A stretch of DNA of 64,000 bases from Cedecea lapagei (lineage in GTDB: Bacteria > Pseudomonadota > Gammaproteobacteria > Enterobacterales > Enterobacteriaceae), in assembly GCF_900635955.1 (NCBI RefSeq), contig NZ_LR134201.1, positions 62,001 to 126,000 of the forward strand, in the 5' to 3' direction. A program made the translations under genes and the position numbers. The notes beneath the pieces are model-generated. The model saw nothing but the letters and a program-made list of their open reading frames with translations. It was not told the DNA's origin and did no database searches. The stretch's first letter is position 1, and each line of letters begins with the position of its first letter. Below are positions 1 through 8,324 of this stretch, piece by piece.

Positions 1-11
1 CCGCTTAAGCG

Positions 12-185
12 TTAATCCCAGCGAGATAAGTCATCCCGTGTTAGCCCCATATCCCTGAGCTGTTCCGGACTGAGTTCGCGCAGGGCGCGTAAAGTCTGGC
101 GCCGCTGCCTGCTACGACGAAAATAGTGGTAAAGCATGACCAGGCCATAAAACGGTTTGCGGTGGTGGTTCTCTTCAAAGCCCAT
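12..185 (-). CDS. yjiS: DUF1127 small basic protein YjiS
   Basis: 57-residue protein ending in the DUF1127 pattern LRELSPEQLRDMGLTRDDL, preceded by an Arg-rich stretch (RRSRQRRQ). I chose the ATG at 185 because AGGAG lies 7 bases upstream; an upstream extension to 251 has no such site. It lies divergent to yjiR, as in E. coli K-12, which supports the name. Function is unknown; DUF1127 proteins elsewhere are small, arginine-rich and sometimes bind RNA, but nothing here proves that. Confidence 0.8.
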   Translation of the reverse strand: MGFEENHHRKPFYGLVMLYHYFRRSRQRRQTLRALRELSPEQLRDMGLTRDDLSRWD

Positions 186-361
186 GGCGTCACTCCTCGC
201 GGTTTTTCTGGTGCTATCATCCGGCGAATGAGCAAAAGCAGACAGATTCAAAAATAACTTTTCTTTAACATACAGAAGGGCTAAAACATGAGCTGAATGG
301 CATTTATTGCGCCATTCTGTATCGATTTTTCTTTCTGTATGGTTTCCGGTGAGGATACAGC

Positions 362-1771
362 ATGACGCGTTACCAACATCTCGCCACGCTGCTGGCCGAG
401 CGTATTGAGCAGGGGCTTTATCAAAGCGGTGAGCGTCTGCCCTCGGTGCGCAGCCTGAGCAGTGAGCACGGCGTCAGCATCAGCACCGTGCAGCAGGCCT
501 ATCACGTACTTGAAGATCGGCAGCTGATCTCTCCCCAGCCGCGCTCTGGTTACTTTGTGGCACCGCGTAAAGCGGTTCCTCCCGTTCCGCGCTTAACTCG
601 CCCGGTACAGCGTCCGGTGGAAGTGACGCAGTGGGATGCGGTACTGGAACTGGTGAACTCCCGGGATGACTGCGAGTTAATCGCCTTTGGCAGCGGGTCG
701 CCGGATCTCACCCAGTCGACCATAAAACCGCTGTGGCGTGAGATGGCGCGGCTTGCGCAGTATCAGGAACCTGAGCTGCTGGGCTACGACGGCATGTTCG
801 GCGTAAAAGCGCTGCGCGAGCAAATTGCGCGCCTGATGCTGGACAGCAACTGCGTGGTGAATGCCGACGACATCGTGGTGACCAACGGCTGCCATGAAGC
901 TCTGTCGATTGCGATTCGCGCGGTGTGTGAGCCGGACGACATTGTGGCGGTCGAGTCGCCGTCATTCCACGGCACCATGCAAATGCTGCGCGGGTACGGC
1001 ATTAAAGTGATTGAAATTCCAACGGATTCCGTCACCGGCATTAGCCTTGAGGCGCTGGAGCTGGCGTTAGAGCAGTGGCCGATAAAAGCGGTGATTCTGG
1101 TATCGAACTGCAACAACCCGCTAGGGTTCATCATGCCGGATGCGCGCAAGAAAGCGATGATGTGCCTTGCTCAGCGCTTTGATATCGCGATTATCGAAGA
1201 TGATGTCTACGGCGAACTGGCCTATGAGTATCCGCGCCCGATGACGATTAAATCTCTGGACGTGGATGGCCGCGTTCTGCTGTGCAGCTCGTTTTCAAAA
1301 ACGCTTGCGCCGGGGCTGCGGGTGGGCTGGATAGTGCCGGGGCGCTACCTCGACCGGGCGCTGCACAGCAAATATATTGGCACCGGCAGCAGCGCCACCT
1401 TCACCCAGCAGGCGGTGGCGGCGTTCATTCGTAACGGACACTATCACCGCCATCTCCGGCGTATGCGGCAGCACTATCAGCGCAACCTGGACGTTTTCAC
1501 TTGTCGCGTGCGGCAATATTTCCCCTGCGGTATTTGCGTAAGCCGGCCGCAGGGCGGCTTTCTGATGTGGATTGAACTCCCGGAAGAGGTTGACGCAGTG
1601 CGGCTTGGCTATGCCCTGAAAGAGGCAAAAATACATATTGCGATCGGCTCGCTGTTTTCAGCCTCTGGAAAATACCGCAACTGCCTGCGGCTGAACTATT
1701 CTTTGCCGTTCAACGCCGTCACCGAGGCGGCCCTGAAAAGGCTGGGGGAAATCGTCGAGCGTGAGGTTTGA
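362..1771 (+). CDS. yjiR: MocR-family regulator YjiR (GntR HTH + aminotransferase fold)
   Basis: 469 residues, the usual MocR length. Residues 1-70 form a GntR winged helix (ERLPSVRSLSSEHGVSISTVQQAY), followed by a fold-type I aminotransferase domain. The PLP lysine lies in SSFSKTLAPGLRVGW and the Asn/Asp ligands in NCNNPLGF and IIEDDVYGEL. The sequence follows E. coli YjiR closely through the HTH and the NCNNPLGFIMPDARK segment, and the divergent yjiS neighbour agrees. MocR proteins usually sense PLP or a PLP adduct and act on an adjacent gene, so yjiS is the obvious candidate target; the effector is unknown. First of three MocR proteins in this window. Confidence 0.88.
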   Translation: MTRYQHLATLLAERIEQGLYQSGERLPSVRSLSSEHGVSISTVQQAYHVLEDRQLISPQPRSGYFVAPRKAVPPVPRLTRPVQRPVEVTQWDAVLELVNSRDDCELIAFGSGSPDLTQSTIKPLWREMARLAQYQEPELLGYDGMFGVKALREQIARLMLDSNCVVNADDIVVTNGCHEALSIAIRAVCEPDDIVAVESPSFHGTMQMLRGYGIKVIEIPTDSVTGISLEALELALEQWPIKAVILVSNCNNPLGFIMPDARKKAMMCLAQRFDIAIIEDDVYGELAYEYPRPMTIKSLDVDGRVLLCSSFSKTLAPGLRVGWIVPGRYLDRALHSKYIGTGSSATFTQQAVAAFIRNGHYHRHLRRMRQHYQRNLDVFTCRVRQYFPCGICVSRPQGGFLMWIELPEEVDAVRLGYALKEAKIHIAIGSLFSASGKYRNCLRLNYSLPFNAVTEAALKRLGEIVEREV

Positions 1772-1954
1772 AAATACCCGACTAAATCGCTCTTTTTGTC
1801 GCCATTGATTGTGGATTTGCCGTTTTACACTCTGCTGTAATGCCGAAATATGGCCCTGGCAACTCTGACCATAAAAAAATAGCCGCCTGGGGCGGAAAAA
1901 TGCAGTTTTTTCTGCGTTCGGCAGCGCGATGCCGGACATCGACAAAGGACGATC

Positions 1955-3595
1955 ATGAGCAGCGCAACATTGCAGATGCGGGAGCACTTTGAGACGTGTC
2001 TGGGGATTATTCGGCAGGCTTCTCTACAGATTCTGCCGCTCCTGAACATTCGTGCCGCCGAAGGCAAAGATCCGCAGTGGTTTTTCCAGCAGCTGGAGCA
2101 GGCCCGTATGGCGCTCGGCAGCTGGGGTGCCGTAGCAAAACGGCTGAATCTTAACGACTCAGAGATTTCACAGTTCACCCTTCTGCTGCGCCATCTACAG
2201 CAGCTGGTACCTCAGTATGAGAGCGGACAGGAAGTCGGCCAAAACCAGCTGCTCGCTGCCCTGCGATTTACCAGCTACCTTGAACACGTGCGTTTCAAGC
2301 AGCCGCTGCTGGGCTATTCCACCGAATTATCCTCTGATGTTGACGGGGTGCAGAAAGGCGCGCAGCAGCAGATGCGCGCGATTGAACTGATGCTGAAAGA
2401 GTTGGTGAGTCAGGCCTGGGAAAGCCAGGCAGATTTGGTCAATCAACTTAAAAACCAGTTTGGCGCGGATAAGGTTCGCCGCTGGCTGAAGCAGGGTGAA
2501 AGGGGCGATGTGCTAAGCGGGATGAAGTTTAGCGAGCTGGCTCTGATGCTGGTGGATAAAAAAGAGTTTGCCCATCACTACGCAAAAATTTACCAAAATT
2601 CCCCGCAGCTGGGTTTTCTTATCGACCAGCGTAAAACCCTGCAAATCTTCCTCGACGGCGTCAGGCAGATTCGCAATGATCTGATGCACAAACAGCCGCT
2701 GACGACCGTTCAGGTGGCTCTGCTCGATAACTATTTTGGCGAAATCAGCGGCCCGGTGCAAAAAGCCTTTAGTGAGGGGCGTACCAAAGTTAATCCTTCA
2801 GCGCTGTTAGACGCCAATGACGCCGCGCTGCAAAGCTACCTTGAACAGGCTCGTAAAAACCACGCGGCCAAGGGCGGTGACCCTGAAGAGATCAGAGAGT
2901 CCATCGAACGTTATGACTCACGCGCTGATAAGAAGCAGCATGATGCCACTGGCGCTATCTCCACCGCGCTTTGGGCTTCGGTGGGTATTTTCGTCGTGGC
3001 GGTTGCGGTTGTGGGCCTCTATTTGCTTAGTGATATCTCCTCAAAACCTGGCATGGTGGCCACGCCACCGGTGGTGGTGAGCACGCCGGCACAGCAGAAA
3101 GAGCGCCCGGAATACAACAGCCCGCGCGATATGCTGGCCAACATGGGGATAACCTGGGACGAAAATAACCTTCGTACGGCGATTAACCGCAACGACGCTC
3201 GTATCGTCCGGCTGTTTATGCAGGGCGGTATGAACTGGAAGGTGTATTTCACCGAGCAGGCGCTGGCGGCAGATAACCGGGATGTATTGACCATTTTGCT
3301 ACAGTATCGGCCGCAGATGGATGAGGCGCGCCCCTGTCGCCGGCTGATTAGCGCCACCGAACTGGAGATGAGGAAAGGGCAAAAGCTGACCTCGTTGAGA
3401 AAGCAATATTTAGCCAGCTTCTGCAGCTCTGCTACCGCAGTACAGCGGCAGAAAGAGGCGCTGCAGCGCGCGGAAATGCGCCTGGCGGCACAAAAGCAGC
3501 GCTATGAAGATGCCACGGCGCAGGGGCTGGTGGCCGAGCCGGTTGACGAGCTGAACGTGAAAATTCAGCAGGCGATATACAACGCGATACGTTAA
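1955..3595 (+). CDS. Membrane-anchored HEPN-domain protein (STY4199 family)
   Basis: 546 residues. Resembles what I recall as the STY4199 family of HEPN-domain proteins in enterobacteria. The N-terminal ~330 residues are helical and carry RNDLMH at residues 240-245, an R-x4-H motif as in HEPN ribonucleases. A single hydrophobic segment follows at about 338-360 (ALWASVGIFVVAVAVVGLYLL), then a Pro-rich linker and a C-terminal domain of ~160 residues rich in Gln and Arg helices. The HEPN part is probably cytoplasmic with a periplasmic C-terminus, or the reverse. The ATG follows AAAGGAC. It is monocistronic: no toxin or antitoxin partner lies next to it. Function is unknown; RNase activity is only suggested by the motif. 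Confidence 0.7.
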   Translation: MSSATLQMREHFETCLGIIRQASLQILPLLNIRAAEGKDPQWFFQQLEQARMALGSWGAVAKRLNLNDSEISQFTLLLRHLQQLVPQYESGQEVGQNQLLAALRFTSYLEHVRFKQPLLGYSTELSSDVDGVQKGAQQQMRAIELMLKELVSQAWESQADLVNQLKNQFGADKVRRWLKQGERGDVLSGMKFSELALMLVDKKEFAHHYAKIYQNSPQLGFLIDQRKTLQIFLDGVRQIRNDLMHKQPLTTVQVALLDNYFGEISGPVQKAFSEGRTKVNPSALLDANDAALQSYLEQARKNHAAKGGDPEEIRESIERYDSRADKKQHDATGAISTALWASVGIFVVAVAVVGLYLLSDISSKPGMVATPPVVVSTPAQQKERPEYNSPRDMLANMGITWDENNLRTAINRNDARIVRLFMQGGMNWKVYFTEQALAADNRDVLTILLQYRPQMDEARPCRRLISATELEMRKGQKLTSLRKQYLASFCSSATAVQRQKEALQRAEMRLAAQKQRYEDATAQGLVAEPVDELNVKIQQAIYNAIR

Positions 3596-3601
3596 TCATG
3601 C

Positions 3602-3627
3602 GGGGCTGCCTGCGGGCCGGCAGCCCC
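3602..3627. terminator. Strong hairpin between convergent genes
   Basis: Perfect 9-bp stem (GGGGCTGCC / GGCAGCCCC) with an 8-base loop, 7 bases after the HEPN gene stop and before the convergent omptin gene. No T-run follows on either strand, so it is a transcript-end hairpin candidate and not a clear intrinsic terminator. Confidence 0.45.
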
Positions 3628-3663
3628 TGATGAACAATAAGAAAACTATTGGGCCATAAACCT

Positions 3664-4596
3664 TTAGAAACGATACTGAACGCCGACGCCGTAGGTATAG
3701 CTGTCGTTGCTCAGGCCTGCCGCGTCGCCGCCTTCAGACCAGGTTTCTCCGGTTTTATTATCACGCGTTTTCGTCGAGGCTTTCGCTTCGGCAAAACGCG
3801 TCCACGTTAATTCGGTATAGAGACGGGTATTCGGCGTGACGTAATACCCGGCAGAAACGGTAGCAGCGTAATAATTAGAATTATTGCCTTTTTCGCTAAA
3901 GCTCAGCTGACGCATATAATGCTCGTCATTATCTCGCGCATTTACCCACGGGCTGAATTTAAATTGTCCTGCTAAATCAAAATCCTGGTAACGATAGCTC
4001 GCGGTTAACCCCAAATACGGGACGCTGAATTTCTGGCTGTACCCAATACCCGGTTTTCCGGCAGGAAATTCACCGACCAGCGCACCATTAAAATAGTTAT
4101 ACGAGCCGCCGCGGGCTGTCCAGCTATAACGAGTTTCCTGGTAACCGGTGACGATGCCAAGGTTATAAGTTGGCTCCTTCAACAGCCAGCCGGTGAAATT
4201 AAGATCAAACTGATTGGCGTAATTCAGGCTGGTGTCAGGGTGGGTGGACTTGTCGCTCCAGTGGCTCTGCCCTGGCGTTTGCCAGTCATAATCTGTCATG
4301 TGCGAGCCGCGTGAGGCAAAGGTTGTCCAGCCATTAGCGTTGAGGGTGATATACCGCTGGGCATCCCAGCTAATGCCGCCTTTAATAATGGGCGTGTTTT
4401 TAATTTTCCATTTCAGTTCACTTAATTTACTGCCATCGTGTTGATTATAAACGAGCTCTTTAGATTCTCCGTTCAAAACGCCGGTGGAAATATTTGCAGT
4501 TACTGCATCGGGTGAAAAATTAAAACTGGTCGAAGCGAGCAGCGCCGGACTAAATAGCAATGCGGCGGCCGCAGGCAGGTATTTTTGCTTGTGCAT
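3664..4596 (-). CDS. Omptin outer-membrane protease (PgtE/OmpT family)
   Basis: 310 residues with a signal peptide ending near LLAS-TSF, then a ten-strand barrel ending in the aromatic YGVGVQYRF typical of outer-membrane proteins. The omptin catalytic residues are present: Asp pair D102/D104 (TDYDW) and the Asp/His dyad D224/H226 (NDEHY). Stretches such as HPDTSLNYAN, YQETRYSWTARGGSY and GIGYSQ are closest, from memory, to Salmonella PgtE. Omptins cleave between basic residues at the cell surface (antimicrobial peptides, plasminogen) and need LPS for activity. A Kdo hydroxylase gene, which modifies LPS, lies 1.3 kb away. I saw no PhoP box in front of this gene. Confidence 0.93.
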   Translation of the reverse strand: MHKQKYLPAAAALLFSPALLASTSFNFSPDAVTANISTGVLNGESKELVYNQHDGSKLSELKWKIKNTPIIKGGISWDAQRYITLNANGWTTFASRGSHMTDYDWQTPGQSHWSDKSTHPDTSLNYANQFDLNFTGWLLKEPTYNLGIVTGYQETRYSWTARGGSYNYFNGALVGEFPAGKPGIGYSQKFSVPYLGLTASYRYQDFDLAGQFKFSPWVNARDNDEHYMRQLSFSEKGNNSNYYAATVSAGYYVTPNTRLYTELTWTRFAEAKASTKTRDNKTGETWSEGGDAAGLSNDSYTYGVGVQYRF

Positions 4597-5073
4597 GATG
4601 TATCGTTCTGTTTTCTATAACATTGGTTTTGTGTTGCAAAAAATAACCCTGTACGGACAGGTTAAAGGCCGCAAAGGATCATGGTTGCGCGATAAATTAT
4701 GTTGTTGAAAATTATTATTAGTTTGTCTTGCCAGGCAAAACGAAGCGTAGTGTATGGACTGTTTTTAGGCAGGGGAAAGATTATTTTCTGCTGATGAATA
4801 TTTGAACGATGAATTATTTGATTTTAAAGAGAATTAAATTTGTAGCTTTTTGTTACAGGGATATATCATAACTATTCATATGTATTTATTGAAGAAATTT
4901 AACTTAAGGACGATTTGCCGGTAAAGCCCAGGGGTCTCTGGCATATTCATTCCACTCTCTTTTTAGCTCTTGCGGCTTCACCCTGGCAGGGCACGCGGCG
5001 TAATGCCGGAAAAAATTAAAGCTGCTAATCTTCGGGCCGACACTGTTAGCTGACCCTTTACCTGGAGTGACCT
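4597..5073. other. AT-rich intergenic region, omptin promoter side
   Basis: 477 bases between the divergent omptin and acetyltransferase genes. The stretch 4690-4910 is clearly more AT-rich than its surroundings. I saw no ORF with a good start site, no convincing RNA gene and no clear operator. It must hold the promoters of both genes. Confidence 0.6.
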
Positions 5074-5610
5074 ATGGAGCCGCTGCTGACTACGCCGCGC
5101 CTGACGCTGCGCAAGTTTACCCGTGCGGATTTACCCGTTTTTATTGAATACCGTAATCAGCCGGAAGTGGCCCGCTACCAGAGCTGGGACGGCTACAGCC
5201 AGGCCGATGCCGAGGCGTTTTATGCTCAGCAGGCGCCGCTGGCGTTTAATACCGACGAAAGCTGGTTCCAGATTGCGGTCGTGCGCAGCGAAGACCAGCG
5301 TTTGCTGGGGGACGTGGCCGTTCACTTTTTTCATGATGGCCAGCAGGCAGAATTAGGCATGACCTTTGACGAACGCCATCAGCGCCAGGGATTCGCTTTC
5401 GAATCTTTGCGCGGGGTGATTGAGCTGCTGTTCACTGCTTACAACAAACACCGCCTGGTGGCGACGGTGGATGCCAGGAATGCGGCGGCGGCGGCCCTGC
5501 TGGAAAAACTGGGTTTTCGTCGCGAAGCACATTTTCGCAAGAATATTTTATTTAAAGGCGAATGGGGTGATGAATATGCCTACGGGCTGTTACGCAGCGA
5601 ATGGAAATAA
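5074..5610 (+). CDS. GNAT acetyltransferase (RimJ/RimL type)
   Basis: 178 residues with the RimJ/RimL layout: N-terminal TTPRLTLRKFTRADLPVFIEYRNQPEVARY, a central GMTFDERHQRQGFAFESL that includes the acetyl-CoA-binding turn (RQGF), and a C-terminal VDARNAAAAALLEKLGFRREAH. Members acetylate N-termini of proteins, amino acids or antibiotics; the substrate cannot be read from the sequence. GGAGTGACCT directly precedes the ATG. It is a single-gene unit with its own terminator. Confidence 0.85.
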   Translation: MEPLLTTPRLTLRKFTRADLPVFIEYRNQPEVARYQSWDGYSQADAEAFYAQQAPLAFNTDESWFQIAVVRSEDQRLLGDVAVHFFHDGQQAELGMTFDERHQRQGFAFESLRGVIELLFTAYNKHRLVATVDARNAAAAALLEKLGFRREAHFRKNILFKGEWGDEYAYGLLRSEWK

Positions 5611-5617
5611 AAATAAC

Positions 5618-5646
5618 GGCCTGCTTCTCAGGCCTTTATTCTTTTT
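5618..5646 (+). terminator. Rho-independent terminator of the acetyltransferase gene
   Basis: GGCCTG / CAGGCC stem with a CTTCT loop, followed by TTTATTCTTTTT, 7 bases after the stop codon. Confidence 0.85.
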
Positions 5647-5750
5647 GTTATTTAACAGCGAGCTATAACAACAGGAACTGAAAAATCTATTTAATATTGT
5701 CTGAGCGTTACTTTATGATTTTGTGCGTTTTAATTTAGTCCTCAGGATGG

Positions 5751-5767
5751 TGTTTAGGTTTTGTTTA
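5751..5767 (+). promoter_or_regulatory. Putative PhoP box upstream of the Kdo hydroxylase gene
   Basis: Two identical hexamers TGTTTA at 5751-5756 and 5762-5767, separated by exactly 5 bases. This matches the enterobacterial PhoP box, (T/G)GTTTA-N5-(T/G)GTTTA. Possible -10 elements lie 12 bases (CATTCT) and 21 bases (TATACT) downstream. An LPS-modifying gene is a typical PhoP target. Binding is inferred from the motif only. Confidence 0.55.
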
Positions 5768-5923
5768 ACTTTCGATTTTCATTCTTACTATACTGGATAA
5801 AACCCTTTTTGGTATGCATTCGCCACCCTATGGCGGGATCATTCTTACGTCTTTCTAAAAATAAAATACTCCGGAAATTAATCTGTTAAATACACCGTCC
5901 GGATATTTGGCAAGGACATTGAT

Positions 5924-6817
5924 ATGGCAGATTTAAACCTCTCTCTTGATACTGTGACCCTGACGCATCCTCTTTCTGTATGGGGGGGAGCCGTAGCTGA
6001 ATCGGTGGTGGGCGACCTGGAGCAGGGCAAAGTCATTTTCCTGCCGCAGCTGGCTTTTGCGCTCACCGGGCAGGAAAAGGCCCTGCTTAACCCGGCGGTG
6101 GTTGACCCGAAACGCAAGAACATCAGCTATCAGCCGCTAAAGGATAAGCTGACCGGCGTTGCGATCCCTGAGCAGGAGCCGGAAGTTCGCGCTCTGCTGA
6201 AACGCCACTACGAAGCCTGCCAGAAGCTTATCGCTACTCTGCTGCCGGAATACCAGCAGGTGCTGCATACGCCGACCAACAGCCTGCGCCTGCATCCTGT
6301 TAAGCAGTGGACGCAAAACACCTCCTGGCGTAAAGACGACAGCCGCCTGCACGTGGATGCTTTCCCGTCCCGCCCTAACTACGGCGAGCGCATCCTGCGT
6401 ATTTTCACCAACATCAATCCGGCCGGTGAAAGCCGCAGCTGGCGCGTTGGCGAAGCTTTCCCTACGCTGGCCGAGCGCTTCCTTCCGCGCCTGAAAAGCT
6501 ATTCCCCGGCGAGCAGCTGGCTGCAGAACGCCGTCGGCATCACCAAAACTCGCCGTAGCCATTACGACCACCTGATGCTGCAGATGCACGATGCGATGAA
6601 GGCCGATGCGGACTACCAGAAACAGGGGCCGCAGGTGGCCATCGACTTCCCGCCGGGCAGCAGCTGGATCTGTTTCTCCGACCAGACGCCGCATGCCGCC
6701 ATGGGCGGGCAGTTTATGCTGGAGCAAACCTTCCTGCTGCCGGTCGAGGAGATGCAAAACCCGCAGACCTCGCCGCTGAAGGTGCTGGAAGGTATATTGC
6801 ATAAGCCGCTGATCTAA
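5924..6817 (+). CDS. kdoO: Kdo hydroxylase family dioxygenase
   Basis: 297 residues, matching the Kdo hydroxylase family (Fe(II)/2-oxoglutarate dioxygenases that hydroxylate the inner Kdo of lipopolysaccharide at C-3 to give Ko). The iron facial triad is visible as H143-x-D145 in LHVDAFPSRPNYGERILRI and H257 in DQTPHAAMGGQF. There is no signal peptide or membrane segment, as expected for a cytoplasmic enzyme acting on Kdo2-lipid IVA or lipid A precursors. AAGGA lies 8 bases before the ATG. Upstream lies a candidate PhoP box, which would tie Ko formation to low Mg2+ or cationic peptides. The gene is absent from E. coli K-12 and known from Yersinia and Burkholderia. Confidence 0.85.
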   Translation: MADLNLSLDTVTLTHPLSVWGGAVAESVVGDLEQGKVIFLPQLAFALTGQEKALLNPAVVDPKRKNISYQPLKDKLTGVAIPEQEPEVRALLKRHYEACQKLIATLLPEYQQVLHTPTNSLRLHPVKQWTQNTSWRKDDSRLHVDAFPSRPNYGERILRIFTNINPAGESRSWRVGEAFPTLAERFLPRLKSYSPASSWLQNAVGITKTRRSHYDHLMLQMHDAMKADADYQKQGPQVAIDFPPGSSWICFSDQTPHAAMGGQFMLEQTFLLPVEEMQNPQTSPLKVLEGILHKPLI

Positions 6818-6840
6818 ATGCAATTTGACAGGTAATAAAA

Positions 6841-6866
6841 AAGGCCAGAGTCACCTCTGGCCTTTT
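6841..6866. terminator. Bidirectional terminator between kdoO and gor
   Basis: Perfect 10-bp stem AAGGCCAGAG / CTCTGGCCTT with loop TCAC, preceded by an A-run and followed by TTTT, so it serves both convergent genes. Confidence 0.9.
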
Positions 6867-6885
6867 GTCTTTATCCCGAAAGGGA

Positions 6886-8238
6886 TTAACGCATGGTAAC
6901 AAACTCTTCCGCTGCGGTGGGGTGGATCGCCACGGTGTTGTCGAAGTCTTTCTTAGTCGCGCCCATTTTCAGCGCTACGGCGAAGCCCTGCAGGATTTCG
7001 TCCATACCAAAACCGATGCCGTGAATACCGACGATTTTCTCGTCCGGGCCCGCACAGACCAGCTTCATACGGCACGGCTGGCGGTGAGAGGTCACGGCGG
7101 TGTACATGGCGGTGAAGGAGGATTTGTAGACCTTCACGTTGTCGTCGCCGTACTGCTCGCGCGCCTGCGGTTCGGTCAGGCCAACGGTGCCGATTGGCGG
7201 GTGGCTGAAGACCACGGTCGGCACGTTGCTGTAGTCCAGATGCTCGTCCGGCTTGTTGTTAAACAGGCGCTCGGACAGGCGACGACCAGCGGCAACGGCG
7301 ACAGGCGTCAGCTCAACTGCGCCGGTGTTATCGCCCACGGCATAAATGCCCGGCACGTTGGTGTTCTGGAACTTATCGACCTTGATATAGCCTTTTGCAT
7401 CCAGCTCAACGCCGGTCACCTGCAGGTTGAAGTTGTCGTTAGCCGGTTCACGACCGATCGCCCAAATCAGGGTATCGACGGTTTCTGCGCGGCCATCTTC
7501 CAGCTCCAGCGTCAGGCTGCCGTCTGCGTTTTTCACCACTGCTTTTGGAACCGCGTTGGTGTGCAGGGTCGGGCCTTCTGCCGCAATCACTTCCAGCAGC
7601 GTCTCAACAATCAACGGGTCGAAGGTGCGCAGCGGCGCGTGCTTACGCACGAACAGGTGGGTTTCTGAGCCCAGCGCGTTAATTACGCCGGCGATTTCTA
7701 CCGCGATGTAGCCCGCGCCAACCACCGCCACGCGTTTTGGCAGGCCCGGTAGCTCAAAGAAGCCGTCGGAGTCGATGCCGTACTCAGCACCAGGGATGTT
7801 CGGGTGGCTTGGACGGCCGCCGGTGGCGATCAGAATATGGTCTGCGGTGATGGTTTCGCCGTTTACTTCCACGGTATGGGCATCAACGAACTTCGCAAAG
7901 CCGCGGATCACGTCAACTTTATTCTTGCCCAATACGTTGTCGTATGAGGTATGAATGCGGTCAATATAGGCGGTACGGCTGGCAATCAGTTTGTCCCAGT
8001 CGAAATGGTTCAGCGTGGTGTCAAAGCCGTAGTCCGGGCCATAGTTGTGAATCGCCTCGGCGATTTGCGCCGCATGCCACATCACTTTTTTAGGCACACA
8101 GCCGACGTTGACGCAGGTGCCGCCCAGATCTTTCGCCTCAATCAGTGCGCACTTCTGCCCATACATTGCCGCACGGTTAATCGAGGCGATACCGCCGCTG
8201 CCGCCGCCGATGGCGAGGTAGTCATAATGTTTGGTCAT
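6886..8238 (-). CDS. gor: Glutathione reductase
   Basis: 450 residues, the same length as E. coli Gor. NADPH-dependent FAD flavoenzyme that keeps cytosolic glutathione reduced. Visible features: N-terminal FAD Rossmann motif GGGSGG, the redox disulfide C42-VNVG-C47 followed by VPKK, the NADPH-binding GAGYIAVEIAGV, the second FAD motif YAVGDNTG, and the C-terminal catalytic base H439 in HPTAAEEF. It lies next to rlmJ as in K-12, transcribed in the same direction with 86 bases between them. Confidence 0.98.
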   Translation of the reverse strand: MTKHYDYLAIGGGSGGIASINRAAMYGQKCALIEAKDLGGTCVNVGCVPKKVMWHAAQIAEAIHNYGPDYGFDTTLNHFDWDKLIASRTAYIDRIHTSYDNVLGKNKVDVIRGFAKFVDAHTVEVNGETITADHILIATGGRPSHPNIPGAEYGIDSDGFFELPGLPKRVAVVGAGYIAVEIAGVINALGSETHLFVRKHAPLRTFDPLIVETLLEVIAAEGPTLHTNAVPKAVVKNADGSLTLELEDGRAETVDTLIWAIGREPANDNFNLQVTGVELDAKGYIKVDKFQNTNVPGIYAVGDNTGAVELTPVAVAAGRRLSERLFNNKPDEHLDYSNVPTVVFSHPPIGTVGLTEPQAREQYGDDNVKVYKSSFTAMYTAVTSHRQPCRMKLVCAGPDEKIVGIHGIGFGMDEILQGFAVALKMGATKKDFDNTVAIHPTAAEEFVTMR

Positions 8239-8324
8239 GATGTTTCCCTTTTGAGTCGAAAATTAGGCGCGATTGTAGCGCGCCGGGATAAAGGTTCTAC
8301 CGATTGTTGTAAAAGGGATGGCCG

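Larger units (their letters stand above)
5611..5923. other. Intergenic region: terminator, then kdoO promoter
   Basis: 313 bases. The first 40 hold the terminator of the acetyltransferase gene. The rest is AT-rich and contains the direct repeat resembling a PhoP box (5751-5767), a possible -10 element TATACT at 5789-5794 and a weaker CATTCT at 5780-5785, then the ribosome binding site of the Kdo hydroxylase gene. Confidence 0.6.

Noticed and set aside
4597..5073. PhoP box before the omptin gene
   Set aside because: PgtE-type omptins can depend on PhoP, so I looked on both strands for (T/G)GTTTA pairs at N5 spacing and found none.
6865..7668. 267-codon frame antisense to gor
   Set aside because: Covered completely by glutathione reductase on the other strand; no family resemblance.
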